Positions 1 through 7,621 of a stretch of DNA of 64,000 bases are shown one piece after another (position 1 is the stretch's first letter; each line of letters starts with the position of its first letter). This DNA comes from Hymenobacter latericoloratus (GTDB taxonomy: Bacteria > Bacteroidota > Bacteroidia > Cytophagales > Hymenobacteraceae). The translations under genes were made by a program, and so were the position numbers. The DNA is taken from assembly GCF_014199535.1 (NCBI RefSeq), contig NZ_JACHNV010000001.1, positions 372,001 to 436,000 of the forward strand, read 5' to 3'. The notes beneath the pieces were generated by a model. It worked only from the letters and a program-made list of their open reading frames with translations, was not told the origin of the DNA and did no database searches.

Positions 1-50
1 GAGTAGCATGAGCGGAAAGGAGCAGCTGACGGACGGCATTTCTACAACAA

Positions 51-80
51 AAAAAGGAAGTCCGGGCAGACTTCCTTTTT
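51..80. terminator. Bidirectional intrinsic terminator
   Basis: A 12-bp perfect stem (aaaaaggaagtc / gacttccttttt) surrounds a 6-nt loop. It lies just downstream of the minus-strand barrel gene. The A/T tracts on both sides would let it work in either direction, so it may also end a plus-strand gene upstream of the window. Confidence 0.85.
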
Positions 81-104
81 GAAAAACAGTAGGGTAGGGA
101 GTGG

Positions 105-818
105 CTAGTTGGAAATTCCGATGCCCAGATACACCTGGAACATGCCGTTCTTGATATTGGTAATGGCCGTATTGCCAGTCTTCGCCAGGTTCTGATCCTG
201 GATAATATCGGCGAAGCCCGCCGTGTAGCGCCCGCCTACCCGGGCCGGCCCTACGCGAGCCTCTACGCCGGCGGCCAGGCCGTAGTCGAGGCTGTTGTAG
301 CTGTAGCCGTAGGTGTCGTTTTCATCGGCAATTTTCCGCTCCCGGTCACCTTCCTTCACCTTCGTGAGCAAGGAAACCTGCGGGCCTACGTGCACGCTCA
401 CGTTGTCCAGGAAGTTATACACCAGCAGCACGGGCACCTGCACGTAGTCGAGGCGGGTGGTGTACGTGCCGGTTTGGGAGGTGCTGGCTGGATTGTCGCC
501 CTTGAAGCCCTGGCGGCTGTAGAGTACTTCCGGCTGAATAGAGAACTTGTCGTTGAACCCAAACTGGGCATATACCCCGGCGTGGAACGTGTTATAGATG
601 CCTTCGTTGCCAAAGTTTTTCTTGTCGTCGCCGCGGAAGTTAGCAGCCGTGAAGCCACCCTTAATGCCGAAGCCGTTGTTGCGCGAGTCGCTGCCGGTGC
701 CGGGGGCATAATCAGTGGAGGAGCGCAGGCCGCTCACGCGAGGAGCTTCGGTTGGAGTCTGGGCCAGGGCGGTGGCGCTCAGCGCGCAGCCAGCCAGCAG
801 GAGTGCAACGTGTTTCAT
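105..818 (-). CDS. Outer-membrane beta-barrel protein (PorT-like)
   Basis: A 237-aa protein with an N-terminal signal peptide ending near ALAQ (about residue 19). The body has alternating aromatic and glycine-rich strands such as FGIKGGFTAANF, FSIQPEVLYSRQGF and YVQVPVLLVYNF, the usual pattern of the small porin-like barrels (OMP_b-brl_2, PorT-like) of Bacteroidota. The ATG start is followed directly by a Lys-containing signal sequence. It stands alone, with a terminator immediately downstream. No substrate can be read from the sequence. The family assignment rests on the strand pattern and length. Confidence 0.8.
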   Translation of the reverse strand: MKHVALLLAGCALSATALAQTPTEAPRVSGLRSSTDYAPGTGSDSRNNGFGIKGGFTAANFRGDDKKNFGNEGIYNTFHAGVYAQFGFNDKFSIQPEVLYSRQGFKGDNPASTSQTGTYTTRLDYVQVPVLLVYNFLDNVSVHVGPQVSLLTKVKEGDRERKIADENDTYGYSYNSLDYGLAAGVEARVGPARVGGRYTAGFADIIQDQNLAKTGNTAITNIKNGMFQVYLGIGISN

Positions 819-986
819 GGGGAAAAGGGGGGGAGGAGGGAGTTTGCAAAGAAGTGAGCTACCGGCCGCAGCCCAGGAAGCATCAGTAAGGCGCTATACT
901 TACGGCAGCCCAGAAGGTTACAGGGGGCAGGTGGCAAAGGCAGAAATTTTGTACCCCTCCAAGAGTAATTATCTTTTGCAAAAGAG

Positions 987-994
987 TACCTTTG
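987..994 (+). promoter_or_regulatory. Bacteroidota -7 box (TACCTTTG) for tRNA-Val
   Basis: Matches TAnnTTTG exactly, about 33 bp before the 5' end of the tRNA. No convincing -33 TTTG lies at the standard distance, so only the -7 element is supported. Confidence 0.55.
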
Positions 995-1026
995 GCCCCT
1001 TACGGCCGCCGCCAGTAGGTTTTGCC

Positions 1027-1101
1027 GGGGCGTTAGCTCAGTTGGTTCAGAGCACTACCTCGACAAGGTAGGGGTCACTGGTTCGAGCCCAGTACGCCCC
1101 A
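1027..1101 (+). tRNA. tRNA-Val (anticodon GAC)
   Basis: Complete cloverleaf: acceptor GGGGCGT/ACGCCCC, anticodon stem CTACC/GGTAG around the loop TCGACAA with anticodon GAC, a T-loop containing GTTCGAG, and discriminator A. CCA is not encoded. A terminator follows 25 bp downstream. Confidence 0.95.
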
Positions 1102-1125
1102 CGTCAAAACCCCCGAATCCGAAAG

Positions 1126-1152
1126 TAACCGCTTGAAAAGGCGGTTATTTTT
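1126..1152 (+). terminator. tRNA-Val terminator, overlapping a -7 box
   Basis: A 7-bp stem TAACCGC/GCGGTTA with an 8-nt loop, followed by five T. The tail also forms TATTTTTG (1146-1153), a match to TAnnTTTG, so the same bases may start transcription of the HDAC-family gene at 1213. Confidence 0.7.
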
Positions 1153-1212
1153 GTGTGGCCCCGCCGGCAAAGGCACCGGCCATCTGCCGCCGGATGCGTA
1201 GGTTCGCGGCCT

Positions 1213-2121
1213 ATGCTTTCCATTGCCTGGGCTCCGCTGTATGCCCACCCCCTACCGGCCAACCACCGCTTTCCCATGCTCAAGTACGAGCTGCTGCCCG
1301 AGCAGCTGCTGCGCGAGGGCATTGTGCCGGAAAGTGCCTTCTTTCTGCCCCAGCCCCCACCCGATGAGCATATTCTGCGGGTGCACGCGGCCGACTACTA
1401 CCAGCGGCTGCGCACGGGCCAGCTTACCCGCCCCGAGGAGCGCGCCACCGGCTTTCCGTGGAGCCCCGCGCTGATTATGCGCGAAACCACTATCCTGGGC
1501 GGCACGCTGGAGTGCGCCCGCCGGGCCCGGCAGCACGGCGTGGCCCTCAACATTGCCGGGGGCACCCACCACGCGTTTCGTGGCCGGGGCGAAGGGTTTT
1601 GCCTGCTCAATGACCAGGCCGCGGCGGCTGCCTACCTGCTGGCCCAGCCCGAGCTGGGGGTAGAGCGCGTACTGATTGTGGATCTGGATGTGCACCAGGG
1701 CAACGGTACCGCCAGCATCTTTCAACACGAGCCGCGGGTGTTTACCTTCAGCATGCACGGGGCCCGCAACTACCCCCACCGCAAGGAGCAGTCGGACCTG
1801 GACCTGGCCCTGCCCGATGGCACCGACGATGCCGCCTACCTGGACCTGCTGCGCGAAACCCTGCCCCGCCTGCTCGACCAGCACCGCCCCGATTTCGTGT
1901 TTTATCTTAGCGGGGTTGATGTGCTGGCCACCGACAAGCTCGGCCACCTGGCCCTCAGCCGCGAGGGTTGCCGCCGCCGAGACGAGTACGTGCTCGGCCT
2001 CTGCCACCAGCACCAACTGCCGGTAGTCGTGTGCATGGGTGGCGGCTACTCTCCTCGCATCGCCGACATCGTGGACGCCCACGTAAACACCTTCCGCGCC
2101 GCCGCGGCCTTGTGGGGGTAG
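1213..2121 (+). CDS. Histone deacetylase-family hydrolase (arginase/deacetylase fold)
   Basis: A 302-aa zinc amidohydrolase of the HDAC/acetoin-utilisation/acetylpolyamine amidohydrolase superfamily. The family signatures are all present: GGTHHAF (tandem catalytic His), DLDVHQGNGT (zinc-binding Asp and His), and GVDVLATDKLGHL carrying the third zinc-ligand Asp. The C-terminal MGGGYS is the usual loop with the transition-state region. I chose ATG 1213 because the protein then begins at AWAPLYAHPLP, the usual N-terminus, while the 20 upstream residues look non-coding. In bacteria these enzymes deacetylate small molecules, polyamines or proteins; the substrate cannot be read here. It stands alone between tRNA-Val and a palindromic repeat. 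Confidence 0.9.
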   Translation: MLSIAWAPLYAHPLPANHRFPMLKYELLPEQLLREGIVPESAFFLPQPPPDEHILRVHAADYYQRLRTGQLTRPEERATGFPWSPALIMRETTILGGTLECARRARQHGVALNIAGGTHHAFRGRGEGFCLLNDQAAAAAYLLAQPELGVERVLIVDLDVHQGNGTASIFQHEPRVFTFSMHGARNYPHRKEQSDLDLALPDGTDDAAYLDLLRETLPRLLDQHRPDFVFYLSGVDVLATDKLGHLALSREGCRRRDEYVLGLCHQHQLPVVVCMGGGYSPRIADIVDAHVNTFRAAAALWG

Positions 2122-2157
2122 GGATTGAAGTGGTGATGGAGTAGTTGAGTGAAGCGC

Positions 2158-2324
2158 GTCATGGCGAGGGCACCGAAACCGTCCTTCCTCGCCTCTGTGA
2201 CAAGCCTGATAAATAGACAAGCCCCTGACGCTAGTACAGTCGTCAAGGGCTTGTCACATGTCAGGGGGTAGGGCGTTGGGCAGGACGGATGGCTTCGTCG
2301 TACCTCCTCGCCATGACAACCCGC
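2158..2324. repeat. Palindromic intergenic element, family I copy 1
   Basis: An imperfect inverted repeat: gtcatggcgagg at the left end faces cctcgccatgac at the right, and an inner hairpin GACAAGCCC/GGGCTTGTC (about 2217-2257) sits near the middle. The right half (caggacggatggcttcgtcg, then cctcctcgcc) is related to the elements at 32481-32644 and 43943-44096. It lies between two convergent genes, where the inner hairpin could serve as a terminator. Confidence 0.75.
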
Positions 2325-2336
2325 CAGTTCACCATC

Positions 2337-3047
2337 TTACTGTTTCACCACTATCACCTGCCAGCGGAAGGCCCAGCGCCAGCGGAGCTGGTAGCGGGTG
2401 GTGCCGGCACCCGCCAATAGCCGCTCCCACTCGGGGCGCGTGAAGGCGCGGGCCACGGAAAGCGGGGCGTCGTGCCGGACCAGGCGGGAGCCGCCCAGCA
2501 GGCGCGTCAGCCACCGGATGCTGTGGTAGGCCAGCGGGTGGCGGTGCAGGTCGTTGATGATGACGGCCAGGGTAGCCTGGGCCTGCCACTGCCGCAGCAA
2601 CTGGCTTAGCTGCTCATCCGGGAAGTGGTGGCAGAACAGGCTGGCCGTCAGCACATCAAAGGATTGCCGCTGAAACTCGGGGGAGAAGATATCGGCCTGT
2701 TGGTAACAGATTTCGGGGTAGGCGGTGCTGCGGGTGGCGGCGTAGTCCAGCATGAAGCGGTTGGCATCAATACCGGTAAGCTCTACGGCCACGCCCCGGC
2801 GGCGGGCCCAGCGCGCAATCTGGCGCAGGGTGTCGCCGCCGCCGCTACCCAGGTCGGCCAGCCGCAGGGGGCGGCCCACCGGAAAGTGAGGGCGCAGCCG
2901 GTCCAGCGCGTCCAGCACCGGGGCGTAGCCGCCCAGCCACGTATTGATGGTTTCCAGCTCGTCTAGGTTCTGCCGCAGTTCATCGGAGGCCAGGGTCAGG
3001 TCGTCCATCAACTCTTCTTCCGTGGCACGAACGCGGAAATCAGGCAT
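2337..3047 (-). CDS. Class I SAM-dependent methyltransferase of the type III PKS cluster
   Basis: A 236-aa Rossmann-type methyltransferase. Motif I is LADLGSGGGDTL, followed by GID at the end of strand 2 and the motif-IV region DVLTASLFCHHFPDEQ. It is the last gene of a three-gene minus-strand set: oxidoreductase, type III PKS, methyltransferase, with 50 bp between it and the PKS. O- or C-methylation of the polyketide product is the natural inference; the acceptor is unknown. The size and HHF motif resemble UbiE/Coq5-like enzymes used on phenolic rings. Confidence 0.85.
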   Translation of the reverse strand: MPDFRVRATEEELMDDLTLASDELRQNLDELETINTWLGGYAPVLDALDRLRPHFPVGRPLRLADLGSGGGDTLRQIARWARRRGVAVELTGIDANRFMLDYAATRSTAYPEICYQQADIFSPEFQRQSFDVLTASLFCHHFPDEQLSQLLRQWQAQATLAVIINDLHRHPLAYHSIRWLTRLLGGSRLVRHDAPLSVARAFTRPEWERLLAGAGTTRYQLRWRWAFRWQVIVVKQ

Positions 3048-3097
3048 GCTATAGAGTGCGCGGAAGCGGTAGGGAAAAAGGGAATCAGATAGGTGGC

Positions 3098-4276
3098 CTA
3101 AGCGGGTAGTATTTCGGCCGCCTGCGCGTGGTGTTCCAGGATGTGCTTTCGAGCTGAGGGTTCCGAACCCCAGGCCACAGTCAGGAGCATGGCTTCCAGC
3201 GTCAGGCCCGGCCCGAAAGCGAAGCTGAGCACCGGCGCACCGGCATCAGCGGGGGCGAGGGTGCGCAGCAACTCCCGCAGTACAAACAGCACCGTCGCCG
3301 ACGACATGTTGCCGTAGTCGCGCAGCACCTGGTAGGCAAAGCGGTTATCGTGAGCCGTCAGGCCCAGCGCCTGCTCAATAGACTCCAGAATTTTGCGCCC
3401 GCCCGGGTGAATGGCAAACGCCCGGATGTCGGCGAGCTGCACCGGCAAATCGGCCAGCAGTCGGGCCGTGAGCTGCCCAATGCCCTGCTGAATCATGCGC
3501 GGCACGTACGAGGACAGCGTCATCTCAAACCCGAAGTTGTTGATGTGCCAGGCCATATCGGCGTGCCCGTCGGGCTCCAGGCCGCAGTGAAAGGCGGTTA
3601 GGGCCAGGCTGGGGCCGGCGGCCCGGGGCCGGCCCTGCACCAGCACGGCCGCCGAGCCATCCCCGAACAAGGCATTGGACACCAGATGGTCTTCCTCGGT
3701 GCTCTTCTGAAAGTGCAGGGTGCACAGCTCGGTACACACCACCAGTACGCGGGCCGCGGGAGTGGCCCGGCAGAAGGCATCGGCCAGCTTCAGGGCATTC
3801 ACGGCCGCGTAGCAGCCCATGAAATTCACGCAGGTGCGCTGCACGTGGCCTGGCAGCCCCAGGGCCGCCACCAGCTCAATATCCAGGCCCGGCGCGTACA
3901 TGCCCGTGCAGCTTACCGTAATCAGGTGGGTGATGCTGGCGGCCGTGGTTTCCGGGACCTGACGCAGGCAGTCCTGGGCGGCCTGCACCGAGAGTGGCAG
4001 CGCGTGGCGGCGGTACTCGGCCATGCGCTGCCCCACCGACGGAAACGGCTCCAGGTCAGGAGTGTTGGGGAAAAACTCGAAGCGGCCGTTGGCGCGGCCG
4101 TAGTCGGGTAGCACGGTGTAGCGCTGCCCAATGCCCGAAACGCGGTACAGGGCCCGGAGCTTGCGCGTGCCGCCCTCATCGAGCTGCAACGCGCCAGCCA
4201 TGAAGTCGGCAATCTGAAGTTGGGGAATGCGGTGGGGCGGGTTGGCCGTGCCAATGGCACACAGGTAGCTACTCAT
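3098..4276 (-). CDS. Type III polyketide synthase (chalcone/stilbene synthase family)
   Basis: A 392-aa ketosynthase with the full catalytic triad: Cys155 in NFMGCYAA, His290 in AIHPGG and Asn323 in YGNMSS. The C-terminal FGPGLTLE matches the family GFGPG loop. Such enzymes extend an acyl-CoA starter with malonyl-CoA and cyclise it on one active site to alkylresorcinols, alkylpyrones or related rings. The upstream reductase-like flavoprotein and downstream methyltransferase suggest that the product is oxidised or reduced and methylated. Length is standard and no residue is missing. Starter specificity cannot be predicted by eye. Confidence 0.92.
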   Translation of the reverse strand: MSSYLCAIGTANPPHRIPQLQIADFMAGALQLDEGGTRKLRALYRVSGIGQRYTVLPDYGRANGRFEFFPNTPDLEPFPSVGQRMAEYRRHALPLSVQAAQDCLRQVPETTAASITHLITVSCTGMYAPGLDIELVAALGLPGHVQRTCVNFMGCYAAVNALKLADAFCRATPAARVLVVCTELCTLHFQKSTEEDHLVSNALFGDGSAAVLVQGRPRAAGPSLALTAFHCGLEPDGHADMAWHINNFGFEMTLSSYVPRMIQQGIGQLTARLLADLPVQLADIRAFAIHPGGRKILESIEQALGLTAHDNRFAYQVLRDYGNMSSATVLFVLRELLRTLAPADAGAPVLSFAFGPGLTLEAMLLTVAWGSEPSARKHILEHHAQAAEILPA

Positions 4277-4386
4277 CAGTGCAGTTTACGCAAAATACCT
4301 CCCGGGTGCTGTTCGTTTTTTTGGGATAGGGACGCAGGGATGTACGCACAACCTGGGCCGGCCGGATGAGGCGGGCATCAGACCAG

Positions 4387-5505
4387 CTAAAAGGCCTGCC
4401 CATGCGTGCGGCGCATCAGGGCCCGCAGGCCGGCCGGCCACAGGCGCAGCCCGGCAACAGCTACCTCGCTCAGTAAGGGCTGCCCAAACAGCTGCTGCAC
4501 GGCCCGTCCTACCCGCAGCCGGGGGCCAAAGTGGTGCTGCCACTCGTGGTGGTAGGCGGCTTCCAGGGCCGGGCGGGTTGCCCGACCCCGCAGAAAGGCA
4601 TCGAGGTGGGTGGCGGCCAGCTGGGCGCCGTGCATGGCCATGGCCATGCCGTTGCCGCAGAGCGGCGTAATCAGGCCGGCTGCGTCGCCGCAAAGCAGCA
4701 CGTGGTTTTCCACGCAGGTTTTGGGCGCGAAGGAAATTTCGTTGATAACCTCGGGCTGCGGGTACAGCACCTCGGCGTGCTCCAGAATATGCCGCAGGTG
4801 GGGGTTGCGGGCCAGTACCTTAGCCTCCAGCTGCGCAATGGTGCCGTGGGCCTTCAGGTTGCGCCGGGTGGTGAGGTAGCAAAAGCAGTACCGGTCGTCT
4901 TCCACCGCCGAGATGCCCGCGTAGCCATCGGCAAAGTTGTGCAGGGCAATCAGGTTGCGGGGCATGGCGGGGTAGCGCAGGTGATATTTCACGCCCAGGT
5001 AGGGCGAGCGTTGCGCGAAAAACGGCCGCTCTAGCTGCCGGTCCAGGCTGCTGCGCTTGCCGTAGGCGCCCAGCACGGCCCGGGCCTGCAGCTGACCTCC
5101 GCCGGCCAGCTCCACGGTGTGCAGGTCGGTAGCCGGGTTGAAGGCCACGGCCGTGACGGTGGTTTGCTGCCGCACCACCACGCCCGCCGCCTCGGCCGCC
5201 GCGCACAGAAACGCATCCAACTGGTAGCGGCTGATGCCAAACCCCCCCAGATCGAGAGCCGAAGTGAGCAGGCGGCCAGCCGGCGAGCTGACCTGAAAGC
5301 GGGTGATGCGGGCCGGATTCAGGACGGCTACATCCAGGCCCAGGCGCTGCAGGTAGGGTAGCACCTCGTTGGAAATGTACTCGCCGCACACCCGATGAAA
5401 CGGATACTGCCGCCGCTCCAGCAGCGTAACGGCGTGGCCGCGCCGGCGCAGGTCCAGCGCCGCGCACAGTCCGCCCAGGCCTCCGCCAATAATGACAACG
5501 TCCAA
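4387..5505 (-). CDS. FAD-dependent oxidoreductase (geranylgeranyl reductase/PHBH-like)
   Basis: A 372-aa flavoprotein. The dinucleotide-binding GGGLGG lies at residues 7-12, a Glu-Arg pair (LLERR) ends strand 2, and the second FAD motif CGDAAGLITPLCGNG precedes the C-terminal helices. These match the geranylgeranyl reductase/aromatic hydroxylase group. It is the first gene of the type III PKS cluster, about 110 bp ahead of the PKS, and is divergent from the T9SS gene at 5681. It probably hydroxylates or reduces the polyketide; which of these is undetermined. Confidence 0.88.
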   Translation of the reverse strand: MDVVIIGGGLGGLCAALDLRRRGHAVTLLERRQYPFHRVCGEYISNEVLPYLQRLGLDVAVLNPARITRFQVSSPAGRLLTSALDLGGFGISRYQLDAFLCAAAEAAGVVVRQQTTVTAVAFNPATDLHTVELAGGGQLQARAVLGAYGKRSSLDRQLERPFFAQRSPYLGVKYHLRYPAMPRNLIALHNFADGYAGISAVEDDRYCFCYLTTRRNLKAHGTIAQLEAKVLARNPHLRHILEHAEVLYPQPEVINEISFAPKTCVENHVLLCGDAAGLITPLCGNGMAMAMHGAQLAATHLDAFLRGRATRPALEAAYHHEWQHHFGPRLRVGRAVQQLFGQPLLSEVAVAGLRLWPAGLRALMRRTHGQAF

Positions 5506-5600
5506 CTTATTTCGTCTGCTAAAAAGGTGGAAAAGAAGATAAAAGCCCGGCCTTTATCGAAGATCAGTTATATTCTAGCCCAAGTAGCTAAAACCCCTGT

Positions 5601-5608
5601 TACTTTTG
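5601..5608 (+). promoter_or_regulatory. Bacteroidota -7 box (TACTTTTG)
   Basis: Exact TAnnTTTG in the divergent intergenic region, about 73 bp before the ATG at 5681. No clear -33 element at the standard spacing. Confidence 0.5.
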
Positions 5609-5680
5609 TTAACCTAAACCCGTGTCTGTCGTTTATACGCATTCCGCTCAGGCGCAATTCTGTTCCTCCCACCACGTTGT

Positions 5681-6061
5681 ATGATGAAACCCTTACGCTA
5701 TTTAGGCTTCTTCGTTTTGCTTGCCTTAGGGCTCCGGCAAGGGCTGCCATCGGCGGCGGCCCAGCCCACGGCGCCCCGGCCCGCGCCCGCGGCACGCCCG
5801 GCCGCCGAGGAAAAAGCATTGCTGGTATATCCTAACCCGAGCACGGGCATTGTGCACATTGCTATCAACGGATTTGAGGGGCGCAAAGTGGAGTTGCGCG
5901 TACTGAACGTTATTGGCTCGGTTATGTACCGCGAAACGCTAAGTGAACTCAACGACCGGGAAACCCGCACCCTCGACCTGAGCAAGTTCGCCAACGGCCT
6001 GTACTACGTGAAGCTTGAGGCCGATAACGCCAGCGAAATGCGCAAGCTCGTTATTCGCTGA
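5681..6061 (+). CDS. Minimal T9SS type A sorting-domain protein
   Basis: A 126-aa protein consisting of a signal peptide (hydrophobic residues about 7-25, cleavage near AAAQ), a short Pro/Ala linker, and a complete T9SS C-terminal domain: LLVYPNPSTGIVHI, then VELRVLNVIGSVMY and the terminal GLYYVKLE...KLVIR. There is no cargo domain. T9SS signals normally sit behind a large secreted domain, so this is either a stand-alone surface peptide or the remnant of a longer gene. ATG 5684 is an equally possible start. A long palindrome follows its stop. Confidence 0.85.
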   Translation: MMKPLRYLGFFVLLALGLRQGLPSAAAQPTAPRPAPAARPAAEEKALLVYPNPSTGIVHIAINGFEGRKVELRVLNVIGSVMYRETLSELNDRETRTLDLSKFANGLYYVKLEADNASEMRKLVIR

Positions 6062-6086
6062 GCGAAAGGCCTGCCCATCTGACTAC

Positions 6087-6152
6087 CGCCATTCCAGTAT
6101 TGATGCAAAAAGCAGCCCGAGGGCTGCTTTTTGCATCAATACTGGAATGGCG
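6087..6152. terminator. 32-bp perfect palindrome acting as terminator
   Basis: Two 32-bp arms, 6087-6118 and 6121-6152, are perfectly complementary with only two bases (ga) between them. The inner part (aaaaagcagccc / gggctgcttttt) is an ordinary intrinsic terminator; the outer 20 bp on each side are also perfectly paired. The expected role is termination of the T9SS gene at 6061. The arm length is unusual for a terminator alone. Confidence 0.85.
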
Positions 6153-6207
6153 TATCTACAGCAAGCAAAAAAGTAGGAGAAAGGCCAGAAGCTGCCTTAA
6201 AAGAAGA

Positions 6208-6234
6208 GCGCCCCCGCCGCAGGCGGGGGCGCTT
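6208..6234 (-). terminator. Terminator of the 39-aa peptide gene
   Basis: A 12-bp GC-rich stem AGCGCCCCCGCC/GGCGGGGGCGCT with a 3-nt loop. Read on the minus strand it is followed by CTTCTTTT, and it lies 27 bp beyond the stop of the small ORF at 6261. Confidence 0.75.
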
Positions 6235-6260
6235 TGGTATGGAAAGGCGGAAGCCCGGAA

Positions 6261-6380
6261 TTAGCGGCCGTTGTTGGCGCGCACCGGAACCGGCTTCAGC
6301 ATTGCTTTCACTTTGTTCACCGTGTCGAGAGCAAGCAAGGCAGTTGCTAGTGCAATCCCGAAGAAAATAAGCAACGTCAT
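6261..6380 (-). CDS. 39-aa single-pass membrane peptide
   Basis: A short ORF with ATG (complement of 6378-6380) and TAA (complement of 6261-6263). The peptide starts MTLLIFFGIALATALLALD, one transmembrane segment, and continues with a basic tail (NKVKAMLKPVPVR, then ANNGR). It is backed by its own strong terminator at 6208-6234, which argues that it is expressed. It is followed on the same strand by the terminator and then the convergent T9SS gene. I do not recognise a family; small hydrophobic-plus-basic peptides can be regulators, toxins or membrane-complex subunits. No antitoxin RNA is evident. Confidence 0.55.
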   Translation of the reverse strand: MTLLIFFGIALATALLALDTVNKVKAMLKPVPVRANNGR

Positions 6381-6496
6381 ACAAAAAGAAATTAGGAGAA
6401 AAAGAAAACGCAGCCCCCAGCAAGTCTATGGTCGGCTATCCGTGGCTGAGCTGATACAAGTATAACCCTAAACTACCCTTGGTAGTTGCAGCATAA

Positions 6497-7573
6497 TTAT
6501 GTCTTTTTCAAGAGAGACGCCACCACGTAGGCCGCATCAGAACCGGCCCCGCCCATGAGGGCCGAGCGGCGGCTGTGCAGCCACGGTAACCCCAGAAAGG
6601 CTAGGCCCGGGACCGGGCTCAGCCCGCGTGCGTGGCGGGGCTGGCCGGTGGGGTCCAGGGCGCCGGGCACCTGCAGCCAGCTGTAATCGGGCCCGAAGCC
6701 GGTGGCCCAAATAACGGCGCTCAGGGGTGGAGTAGCGTAGCGCTGTCCCTGTAGGGTAGCGGCGGCCGTGGCATGCAGGGCCCGCCCAATGAAGTGCACG
6801 TTCGGGAATTGCCGCAGCCGCCGCAGGTCCTGGCGAACCACGGGTTCAGGGCGGCTGCGCAGCAGGCGGCCCACCACCGAGTTGCGGCCGACTTGCAGCA
6901 GCCCGGTGCCTAGCAGCAAGACCCACATGGCCGTATTGTTGGGCATGGCCGGGGTTTTCTCATCGAAGGCCACAAATACCTCGCGCTGACCAGCGGCGGC
7001 TAGGTCGGCGGCTATCTGCAGGGCCGAGTTGCCGGAGCCTACCACCGCCACGGGGCCGGAATCACTGATTTGGGCCGGGCGCAGATACTGGCTGCTGTGC
7101 AGCTGCTGGGTGGCCGGCGGTAGGCTCTGGCTGAAGGCAGGTACTTTGGGGGCCGTGTACGGACCGGTGCACACAATCAGCTGCCGGGTGCTGATGCGCC
7201 GGCCAGCAGCCGTCCGGACCAGAAAGCCCCCGGGTGCCGGCTGCACGCTGGTTACGCGCTGCCCGGTTTCTATTGGCAGCCGGAAGTGCTCGGCATACTG
7301 GCGCAGGTAGGCGGCTGCCTCCTGCTTGGTGGGGTAGCGGCGGCCGCGGCCGGGCCAGGGCAGTCCCGGCAGGTTGCTGGCCCAGGCCGGCGAAAACAGA
7401 CGCAGCGAATCGTAACGGCCGGCCCAGACTTCACCAACGGCGGCGCGCTCATCCAGCACTACAAAAGGCACCCCGGCCCGGCGCAGGTAGTAGGCCGCCG
7501 CCAAACCGGCTTGGCCGGCCCCAACTACCACGGTATGCACTTCCGACGAGCAAGAATCAACAGCAGAGTTCAT
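6497..7573 (-). CDS. Flavin-containing monooxygenase (CzcO-like NAD(P)/FAD oxidoreductase)
   Basis: A 358-aa two-dinucleotide flavoprotein. FAD site VVGAGQAGLAAA lies near residue 16, the NADPH site VVGSGNSALQIA in the middle, and the ATGF-type motif (IWATGFGPDY) near residue 290. This arrangement is typical of the flavin monooxygenase/CzcO group that oxygenates small N-, S- or ketone substrates. It is 48 bp downstream of the stop of no other gene on its strand and separate from the histidine kinase (stop 7622) upstream, so cotranscription with the kinase is possible but unproven. Substrate unknown. Confidence 0.85.
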   Translation of the reverse strand: MNSAVDSCSSEVHTVVVGAGQAGLAAAYYLRRAGVPFVVLDERAAVGEVWAGRYDSLRLFSPAWASNLPGLPWPGRGRRYPTKQEAAAYLRQYAEHFRLPIETGQRVTSVQPAPGGFLVRTAAGRRISTRQLIVCTGPYTAPKVPAFSQSLPPATQQLHSSQYLRPAQISDSGPVAVVGSGNSALQIAADLAAAGQREVFVAFDEKTPAMPNNTAMWVLLLGTGLLQVGRNSVVGRLLRSRPEPVVRQDLRRLRQFPNVHFIGRALHATAAATLQGQRYATPPLSAVIWATGFGPDYSWLQVPGALDPTGQPRHARGLSPVPGLAFLGLPWLHSRRSALMGGAGSDAAYVVASLLKKT

Positions 7574-7621
7574 CGTGCATAGTACACCACTGGCCGCACT
7601 TAAACCAGCGCGGCCCTGTCG

